A stretch of 64,000 bases of DNA, from the NCBI GenBank assembly GCA_025765615.1, contig JAIVFJ010000149.1, positions 62,001 to 126,000 on the forward strand. Direction: 5' to 3'. Shown here piece after piece: positions 55,435 through 64,000 of this stretch. The stretch comes from Zopfochytrium polystomum. Lineage: Eukaryota > Chytridiomycota > Chytridiomycetes > Chytridiales > Chytridiaceae. The notes beneath the pieces are model-generated. The model had not been told where the DNA came from, did not search any database, and saw nothing but the letters and a program-made list of their open reading frames with translations. Position 1 is the stretch's first letter. Each line of letters opens with the position of its first letter. The translations under genes were made by a program, and so were the position numbers.

Positions 55435-55547
55435 GTCACAACAGTTGAATCCAGCCACCTGTACACGACAATTCCTCCAAGCTGTACCCTCCCCTCTAAC
55501 GATCAACCCGCCCCGTCGCATTCGGCCGCGCCATCCCGATCCCAGAC
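55435..55547. promoter_or_regulatory. Divergent ELP4 / kinesin promoter
   Basis: Only 113 bp separate the two start codons, so both genes must share promoter sequence. No TATA box was seen. Confidence 0.6.
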
Positions 55548-58123
55548 TTGATGAGTGATGAAGAGACGGAAGCTCCACGAGATAGATCGCACATGCGCAT
55601 GGACCCCGCCGCCGTACAGCAGTACGACCACGCCAGGGCAGCCTTTGCAAACTACGAGCAAGTCGCACAACACCACCACCACCACCAATCGCCGCCGAGC
55701 TCACTGAGCGACGGCTCGCCGCCCAGCACATCCGACGCGGCCGCCGGTGGCGGCGGCGGTGGAGGTATCGGAATCGGGATCGGGTACCCCGACGCTACGG
55801 CGGCCGGGAATCCGACAACGACGGCGACGCCGCCGCCGCCGACGCCGCACATCCGGGTCGTGGTGCGGGTGCGGCCGCTGAGCGAGGCGGAGCGGCACAA
55901 GTCGGAGGAGCGGGCGGTCTTGTGCGACGGGGACGCGCAGACGCTGCATGTTGCGAGGATGGCTGAGGGCCTCGGCGACGGCGAGGGCGGGCCTGCGGGG
56001 TTGGCGGCGGCGGCTGCGGCTGCTGCGGCTGCGGTGGGGCCCGGCGGCGGGGCGGGAGGACCCGCGGCGGCGGCGGCTGCTGCTGCTGCGGCGGCGGCGG
56101 TGGGGGCGGCTGGCTCGTGGGGTAGAGGGGCGGGCGGTGTTGCGGCGAGCCGGTGGAAGACGGTGACGTTCCACAGGGTGTGGGGGGAGGATGCGCCGCA
56201 GCGAACCGTTTTTAACGAGTCTGGTGCTAAAGACATGGTCTTGCAGGCGATCAACGGGTGAGAGGGTGAAGCAAACAAGAGATGTTGCGGAGGGGGGTCA
56301 TGGCAGGAGCGGGGAAACTGTGTTTGACGAATGCGGCTAATGCTGTTTCCTTCTGCTTTCTGCTTTTTACTTCTTCTTCTCTCCTGCGAGTATAGGTACA
56401 ACGCCACGATCTTTGCGTTCGGCCAAACCGGTAGCGGAAAGACGTTCACGATCACCGGGCCCGAGGAGGAATGGGACACGTCCGCCGATACGGCGGGGAT
56501 CGTGCCGCGCGCGCTCGAGTTTCTGTTCGACCAAGTTGGCGCCATCCGCGAGTCACAGTCGAACCGGCCAGAGCAAGGGCAGAGCATCACCGTCCGCGCC
56601 GCCTTTCTCGAGATTTACAACGAGCAAGTGCAGGACCTCTTGAATCCGGGGCCGTCCAACCTTGCGATTCGATGGACCGCTGCGAGGGGATTCTACGTGG
56701 AGAATCTGTTTGTCGCGGACTGCGACGTGCTCGAAGACTGCATGGCCGTTCTGGAGGAAGGTAAGTGCTGGAAGAGGGAAGGGGGGCGGAGCGCGTTCAA
56801 GGCAAAAGGAGTGGTTGCACAAACGAAGTGAAATTCGACAGACTGAGCAATGCTCGGAATGCCAGGGATGAGAAACCGAACCACAGGGTCGCATCGGCTG
56901 AACGAAAACTCGAGTCGCAGTCACTCCATCATGACCGTCTACGTCGACTCGTGCACCATCGATTCCGATGACGGCGAGCCCGTGATCCGCCACGGGAAGA
57001 TCAGCTTTGTCGATCTTGCAGGTAGCGTTGACGGACTAGAAAACAATAACCAGCGCTGACGGTCTGCAGGCAGCGAGAAAGTCAAGGAGTCAAAGGCAAC
57101 TGGAGAGACCCTCACGGAAACCCTCAATATAAACAAGAGCTTACTGACGCTCGGTAAGTGATTACCTTCGCGGCTTGGGTATATGTTCCCCCTCCAACCC
57201 CATCGCTTGCACCTCTCGTTCTCGTTAACTAATAAAACACGAAAAAATTTCTTCAACGCCAGGCAACTGCATTTCGGCCCTATCCGACCCCGTCAAGCGC
57301 AACTCGCACATCCCCTACCGCGACTCGAAGCTAACGAAGCTCCTCGCCGACTCGCTCGGCGGCTCCGGCCTGGCGCTCATGATCGCCTGCGTCTCGCCCG
57401 CGTCGCTCAACATCGCCGAAACGCTCAAAACCCTGCGGTACGCGCACCGCGCCAAGCGCATCGAGAACCGGGGCGTGCGTCCGACGGTCGACCCCGCGCG
57501 CGACGCCGTGCTGCAGCTGCGCCGCGAGGTCAAAGGGCTGAGGCGCGAGAACGCGGAGCTGCGCGCTCGCATGTCGGACAAGGCGGCGGCTGGTGCGGTT
57601 GCGGCGGCGGCGGCGCCTCCTCTCGACCGGCAGGGGTACTCGCTCGGGGGGCGGCGGCGGCGGGGCGACGGCGACGACGGCGACGGCGACGGGGGTGTCG
57701 CAGCGGTGAGTCCGTCTCCCGCGACGACGGGTCACCCGCCGCCGAACTCTGCGCCGCCGATGGCGCTGCCGCGGCTGGTCGTCCCGTCGCCGCGGCAGGC
57801 GGTGTCTGTCGACGCGCGGCCGCCGCGGCGGGAGCGTCGTGGAGGGGGCGGGGGCCGCGCGGGCGCGGCGGCGGCCGCGGGGACGGCGCTGCTGCCGTCG
57901 CTGTTTGAGCAGCGGCCCGTGTCGAACTTTGAGAGCTACGACTGGGGGGACGGCGGTGGGGGTGGTGCTGCGAGCGCGCAGAGCTTTGGCGGGAGCACGC
58001 CGTTTCACATGGATTACTTTTATGCTCCGTTCCAGCCGTTTTGGCCGCTGAGCGCCGTGGCGGCGGTGGACCCGAACGAGGCGTACGTCGTCGAGGACTT
58101 CGGTGAGCCGAATGACATTTGCC

Positions 58124-58156
<33 letters not shown>

Positions 58157-58731
58157 GGTGCAACTGAAGTCCTTGTATTGTTTTTTTTCTGGTCGAAATC
58201 GTGCAGTTTCTTCAACACGACGATCCTCTCGGCAAGCGACAGCAAAACGGCGCGAGCGCGCGGGAGGGGATTCAAAGGGCTCCTCCATTTTCTTTCCGAC
58301 CAAAAAAACCAACCGGACAAGAGGCGTTCCGGCGGCGGCCACCAAGTAAGCCGCTTACATTCTTCTGTCCTTGTTAATACTCTTAAGCGGCTGAGCCAGC
58401 GAATCGAATCTAACATCCGACCCAACGTCCTTTTAATTTAAATAAAAAAACTAGACCCGGTGGTCGGCAACACCGCCTCCCGTCGCTGGGTCCCAAACCC
58501 GCTGCGGGAGCGGCGGCCGCCGGCCGGCCTCCCGCACCAGCCGTGGAGCGCAGCGACACGCCGCCGACCCGATCGTCGCGCCAAGGCTTGTCGCCGCCGC
58601 CGCCGGCGCCGGCGCCGGCGTTGCTGCCGCTCAACACGCTGGACGAGGTGGCCCGGGTGCGGTCGTGGGTGTTGCAAGACGTAGAGGCTCTGGAGCGGGA
58701 GATTGGGAGGATGCGGCTGGAGGAGCGGTAG
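55548..58731 (+). CDS. Kinesin with N-terminal motor (KIF12-like)
   Basis: Microtubule motor in about seven exons. After a His- and Gly-rich leader comes [14 protein letters not shown], then a low-complexity Ala/Gly insert of about 70 residues inside the motor, then [25 protein letters not shown] (P-loop), [25 protein letters not shown] (switch I), [15 protein letters not shown] (switch II), and [21 protein letters not shown] short coiled segment ([21 protein letters not shown]) follows, then disordered Gly/Pro/Ala-rich sequence and a final helix, [20 protein letters not shown]. Exon joins checked: the ORF from the 58090 donor continues after a T-tract intron at about 58204 and again near 58455 to the stop at 58731. 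The motor's DSLGG-type ending resembles KIF12. All nucleotide-binding motifs are intact. Confidence 0.88.
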
Positions 58732-58936
58732 CAGGCAGCAGCAGCCCCGTCTCTTTCTGCGCAACGCAATATATACGTCGCTGCTTCAGAGCAGTGAAGG
58801 AAGAAACAAAAGGAGAAAAAAAAATGAAAAAGGGAAGAAGAAAAAAAATGCAAGTGGGCATTGCAGTGTGTGTGTATGTGGTGTATTCGCCTTGTCTCCT
58901 GACTCCTCTCACACACACACCACACACACACACACA

Positions 58937-58970
<34 letters not shown>

Positions 58971-59492
58971 CTGTCTCTGTCTGAGGTTGCTTTGCCGCCA
59001 CTGACTGTCAGTGACCGACCGAGTGACCGGACCAACTGGCTGATTGATTGCATGAGCGAGATCCTTCCCCTTGCATGCATGTGATGTAATGTTTGTTTTT
59101 GAGCGTGAAGCGGGCGGGGGAAAAGACACTTTTTGGCAGAAGGTCAAAAAACAAACCAAACGCAACCACCACCAACCAACCCAGACAGACGACGACACGA
59201 CCAATGAACAACAACAACAACCAAGAAACAAACAAGCTTTCTTATTTACTACTACTATTGTTATGGCTGCAACGCACGCACGCGCGGCGGCGGCTGTGCG
59301 CGTTTTTCTTTTATTATTTTCATTCAATCGATCGCGTCCTTTTTTTGGAAAGAATGCAGACACACACACCCACACGCACTCCCGCACACGCACGGGTGCA
59401 CTCTTTTGGTTTTGGTGGGTGGAGAAGCAGGCAGAGAGAGAGAGAGAGAGAGACAAGGAAGGACAGGGAGGGAGGGATCGAGAGAGAGAGAG

Positions 59493-59549
<57 letters not shown>

Positions 59550-60309
59550 GAGACAGAGAGAATAAAAAAGATAAAAAATTTCTTGATCAAAAGATACTTT
59601 GGACCACGTCAGCAGCTCCCACGAGGAGCATTTTTCCCAGAACAGCGACAGAGATGGCAATGGTGGAGGAGACAGAGGAAAAGCGATAAAGACAAATACC
59701 ATTTCAGACAGAGGCAGAGACAGAAGGATGAAGAATAGCCAGGTGCATCAAAAAGCGAAAAGTGAGAAAAAAGAACGAAAAATAGGGGTGGGTGCATTAG
59801 AGCGAACTTTATCTGCCGGCCTGTCTGGAGCGGGGGTCCATCTCTCACGAAAGGCGGGGCGGGCGACAGGGGCGTGCACAAACAGCAAGGACGGCTACGC
59901 ACAAGCCCAGGTTTCAAAGAGTCCGGAGTCATCGTCGTCGTCGTCGTCGTCGTCGTCGTAGTCGTCGTCGTCGAGTCGGTCGAGCCCAGTCCACGCAGCC
60001 CCCGCTGCTGCTCCTGCTGCTGCTACTAGTGGTCGGAGGGAGGGGTCGCTCTGCTAATGCTGTCGGTCGCGGCCATCGGCGGCGCCGTCAACTCCCAGGA
60101 CGATGACGACGCCATCGTCGCAAGCGGGGGCGGAAGCCATCACCACCACCACTCGCACGCCGCCAACGAGGAGCGCGCCATCCGTAGGCGCCAGCGTCGG
60201 TTGGCCGCCGCCGCCGCCGCTGCATCGGCCGCCAAGCAACAGCAACAACAACAACAACAACAGATAAACTCCTTGGGTCCCGCGGCGGCGGGGGCCGGTG
60301 GTGCCGCCA
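58732..60309. other. Microsatellite-rich spacer upstream of the K+ channel
   Basis: Holds (CA)n at 58911-58939, (CT)n at 58939-58969, (GA)n at 59433-59451 and 59499-59541, and (TCG)n at 59932-59959. A frame at 60057-60542 (His- and Gln-rich) overlaps the channel start in another phase and may be part of its 5' exon or chance. Confidence 0.6.
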
Positions 60310-63300
60310 ATGTTTTACAACCACCAGGATCGCCCCCCGGGCTGCTTGCCGCCGGGTCAGCCTCCGATCCACACCGTCCGGCCCAAACCAGCGCCTCTGT
60401 CGGGGCCGATCAACAGGCGATTGGCTCTCCTGGCGATCCTGCCGACGGCGGCGGCGGCGCCGATCCGCAACCCGCAGCTGACGAAGAGGTCTACAGCGAC
60501 GTATCCAGCAGCGGGGGACGATTGGGACTCCGAATCCGATAAATCGGTAATGACACACACGGAGGAGTGGCTTGGCCAAATGCTCGCTGTGACACACGAC
60601 ATGCACGTTTGGCGCGCACGCCTATTTTTCCTGGTCAACTCTGGGAACCTCCTGCCGATCGAATCGCTGGATGTTCGTCTCGCCCACGATGCCCTCCTCT
60701 CTCTCAATCCTGCGAACCGCACCAGGCTGGAAAACTTGGGCTTCAGAAACTCAAAATCTATCATCCGAATGCTCCTCGTCTCAAAGTTCCTGAACTGGAT
60801 ATTCACCAGTTCCATCATCGTGTCGATTATAGTCCTTTGCATCGCGTCGGAGCCAGGACTCTCCATGGAGACGCACCGTGTCTTGATGGTCATTGATCTT
60901 CTCTGCACTTTTTCCTTCACCGTCGAGATTCTAATGGATGTCCTCTGCCTCAAGCGGAGCCCAAAGCGGCGGGTCTTTAAATTCGTCGAAACGTGGGTGG
61001 AACGGTTGGCGCTGGATGCTTTAATTGGCCGGGCAGCAGTGCGGTGGCTGCGTCGCCGCACGCAGTACGAACACGAGCGATCGGAGCTCCTACACGCACG
61101 AGCGGCCGCCCTCAACATCAAATGGAAGTCCCTCGAAGGTGGCTTGCTGTCGTGGAAGTGGGTTGCCCTGGACACTCTGGCAACCCTGCCGTTTTACGCC
61201 GAGCTCTCGATCGCGAGCTTTGGCACAATCGCGACCCACGAAGGGTTTGACGGACTTGTTCGGAGAGTGTACTCCTGGGACAGCCTTACCACTGACATGC
61301 GCGTGTTCCGCATTCTGCGGATCCTTCGACTGTTGAAGATCGTCCAAAAATCTGAAAAGCTCCGTTTCATGATTCGGGCCATCGCCAATTCGACCGACGG
61401 CATATGGCTCTTGGTGTACATGATACTACTTGTTGTAGTGTTTTTCTCGTCTGTTTTGTTCTTTGTGGAACAGTCGGGAGAGTACCTTCAAGACGGTGTC
61501 TGGTACTACCACGACGGCAGCCGGTCACCGTTTCAATCAATTGTCGATTGTGTAAGTGATTCTCCAAATTTCCACAAAATGTCTTTTTTCATGCCCATCT
61601 CATAATTGAATGTGCATCTATTTCGGGCTTCAAGTTTTGGGTGACTATTGTGACATTAACAACAACCGTGAGTGAAGCTGGTCTTTACTGAGTGAAATGA
61701 AACATTAACCTGGTGTTGTCCGTTCAAGGGCTATGGCGACGTCTTCCCTAGAACAACAGGCGGAAAAATTGTTATGAGTGTGAGTATCGGGCGCTTTGCA
61801 GTGGAAAGCTTTTGTAACCAATGCACATTTTCTTGAATACCGTGGCTTGCCATTCAGGCTGTAATGTGAGCCGTGAAATCCATTGTATGTTTATTCCTAA
61901 CTCGCCACCTTGGACTATAGGATTTTCTCAATTTTTGTCATTGCCTTTCCACTTTCGATGATTACTCTCCAATATGGTCACGTCATTCGCGTCTTCATGA
62001 ATCGGAAAGAGGCGCACGAGAAAGCCATCAAATCTGCCCGTAGCCGCGTGCCGGTTCTGCCAGATAGTCCGGATGCAAAGTATGACCCGGAAGCAGGCGA
62101 TGCCGGTAAAGACATGGGACCCCCCTTGAGTCGATGGCGGACGCGCGACACTGTCGTGTCATTCGCTACCGGGGACCGAAGCCGAGGGTTCTGGCGCGGA
62201 TCATCTCGGGAGGGAAGTCTTTGGTCTCGGAAACGAAGAAGCAAGACGCTACTTGGCAGTGATGAGCAAAAAGCAGAGGAAACGGAGCAATCGAACGGGG
62301 CAACCCACCCAACTATGTCCGGCCTGATGCTTGAAGGAATCGAGAGTAACGAAACGTTTGTGCAAATAGATTCAACAATGAGCGAAGCGGCTCCCGTCAC
62401 AGAACCGGACTTACCGGCAAGCGAGGAAGGTTATGTGCAATTGGAGAGTATGGGCGAGCCACTTGCCGATGCAGATCAACCTAACGGTGGCCCTACGCCC
62501 TTGCAAGATTCTATTCAAACAGCAGAAGTTGCGCCAGTTCTGCCACCCGAATCGTCTCTGCGGCGTGATTCAGTGGCTCGAAGCATCGACGGAAGCTCGT
62601 CGACCGAGACCACGGAAGGCTCTGCATCGGAAGTTGATGATCGAAGTGACTCTGGAACCGAGTCCAACGCCGATGATGCAGACGTCGAATCCGTTCGAAT
62701 GGACATCATGGAAGACAGAAGTGAGGGCGAGCGGGGACGGAGTATTACAAGAACGAACTCGCTGCGATCACGTCGAAGCGGACCAGCTCAAGAATTGGGC
62801 GTCGTCGCGGCCGGCTCGACAGAATCAAGACAGCCAACTCCCATCCCAGCAAACGGCGAAGCTTCTCTTTCATCAGCGTCCCACCCACCACCGTCATCTT
62901 TAATCTCCCGAGAAACGGAATCCGATTCTGGGCCTGGACGAGTTTTAAAGGACGTGGAGAACGTGGATGGTGTATCTACACGATCTGGTACAACTGTCAG
63001 GGCAGTTGAGAGGAGTGCAACGGCGCAGAACGAGCCGGACGACACCGTTGACGAAGCTCTGACGGTGCCGGAAACACAAAATGGCGAAGATGATGACGTC
63101 AAAAGCTCGACTGCAAGCGCGGTTGATGGCATTTCAACAGCTGTCGCGAATGTCGAGTACGTGAACGAGCCATTTTCGAGGAATAGCTCGAGCGAGAGGG
63201 ACGTGACGCAACGGGAGAATCAGGAGATGACATATGGATCGATGTATGCCGAACCCGAAGGTATGGATTTCGATGCGGGATCGTCTTCTTCTGTTCCAAT

Positions 63301-64000
63301 GTCCGACCATGGTTAGTGTCCCTGCAAGCCGCGTACCGATGAACCAAATTAATCTTCAATCATTTGGAGCAGAGGAAGAGCATCCGTCACACGATAACAT
63401 GCATTCGGCGCATACTTCAAGATGGGGAGCGGTCCGTCGCCAGCTTGCAACTGGTGTCAGCGGTCTTACAAGACACATCCACATCAGCAATCCTATCAAA
63501 GCGCTCCAGCACCACCATAGATCGTCTCACGTCTTTTCAGAGGATGGACAGCTTCCCTCGACAACGGACGACGAGTCTTCTATAATGTACCCAGCAGCGA
63601 ACTCTCCGGAAGAGACCGTCGATGGGGTTCCAAGAACGAGTCTGTGGGGAAGCAGGCCGTCCTTTCCGCACTTGGGCTCGTCCAGCTCGACTTCAATCTT
63701 TCACCTTCCGCGTGCTTCCGGCTCCCTCGGCCGGTCTCAAACCTCGTCTGCCGTATTCTCTAGTTCCACCTCTTCTATTATTCAACCTCCCGGCGAACAC
63801 GTTCTCTCATCGTCCGCATCCGTTTCCTCGTTTTCGTCCTCACAGTACCACGGTCACCATCGGGCCTCGCACAGCCAGAACCGCAGCCACTCCCCTCGTC
63901 CGAATCTGCACTCGGGGTCCGTGAACGATCTGCACGACTTTGCCTCGGTCGCGGTTGCCGCCATGGCTGCCAGCCGAACAGAATCCCATTCGCCGACCCC
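60310..64000 (+). CDS. Voltage-gated K+ channel, 3' end outside the window
   Basis: Six-segment channel subunit. Exon 1 runs from about 60310 to 61553 and encodes a Pro-rich N-terminus, S1 (FLNWIFTSSIIVSIIVLCIA), S2, a long basic S2-S3 linker, and S4 with a spaced-Arg pattern (RVFRILRILRLLKIVQ). The pore is built from small exons: 61635-61667 (FWVTIVTLTTT), 61729-61779 (GYGDVFPRTTGGKIVMS) and 61858-61865 (8 nt), then 61921-63311. The selectivity filter TTTGYGD marks it as potassium selective. S6 carries PLS where animal Kv channels have PVP. The cytoplasmic tail is over 600 residues, acidic and Ser-rich, and continues from 63373 in an open frame to the edge. No cyclic-nucleotide domain was seen. 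The start codon is uncertain. Confidence 0.86.

Noticed and set aside
55652..56590. 312-codon minus-strand frame, Pro/Ala-rich, opposite the kinesin
   Set aside because: It mirrors the kinesin's Gly/Ala repeats and crosses its motor exons; no family signature.
60057..60542. His- and Gln-rich frame as a separate gene
   Set aside because: It overlaps the K+ channel start in another phase and has only low-complexity sequence. It may be a channel 5' exon, but nothing supports an independent gene.
60310..64000. HCN/CNG or TRP channel
   Set aside because: The filter is TTTGYGD with a regular S4, and the long tail shows no cyclic-nucleotide-binding domain or ankyrin repeats.

Overview
The window is eukaryotic nuclear DNA, most likely from a zoosporic (chytrid-like) fungus. 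Its genes carry many short GT-AG introns of about 55-100 bp. It has fungal-type contents (GPI-anchored phosphatase, KAP120 importin, RIB3, ELP4, BLM10, a chromodomain Ty3/Gypsy element). It also has a dynein-2 intermediate chain (WDR60), which is only expected in an organism that builds a cilium or flagellum. The genus cannot be named from sequence alone.

Layout: (a) 1-5.6 kb, GC-rich: the 3' part of a secreted alkaline phosphatase, then WDR60. (b) 5.6-10.2 kb: gene-poor DNA with two solo LTRs, an LTR scrap and a dead Tc1/mariner transposase. (c) 10.2-16.9 kb, minus strand: KAP120/importin-11 and a bacterial-looking pyruvate kinase. (d) 17.4-25.9 kb and 36.2-44.7 kb: two 8,480-bp arms of an inverted repeat that look identical apart from two bases. 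Each arm is a decayed Copia element with a younger Ty3/Gypsy chromovirus inserted in it. (e) 25.9-36.2 kb, between the arms: the proteasome activator gene BLM10 and the 5' end of the right-hand Copia element. (f) 44.7-47.7 kb: more transposon debris, a promoter-like block with three 30-bp palindromes, and tRNA-like SINE sequence. (g) 47.7-64 kb, GC-rich: a polyglutamine protein with an unrecognised repeated module, a RIB3 gene fused to a core-less guanine-deaminase-like region, ELP4, a divergently transcribed kinesin, and a voltage-gated K+ channel that runs off the right edge.

The most unusual object is the Gypsy chromovirus. It keeps intact Gag, protease, integrase and chromodomain frames but has no reverse transcriptase or RNase H; a Ser/Gln-rich repeat tract fills that place. 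It still carries a complete set of cis signals: identical 398-bp LTRs with a 5-bp target duplication; a 155-bp array of heat-shock-element pentamers in U3; a TATA box; an 11-nt primer site complementary to the predicted 5' end of its own RNA (Tf1-type self-priming); and a gag-pol -1 frameshift site (C CCA AAC) followed by a foldable pseudoknot. Together these suggest a heat-responsive, self-priming, non-autonomous element that borrows reverse transcriptase in trans.

Gene models were spliced by eye. Exon limits are exact where stated and approximate otherwise.
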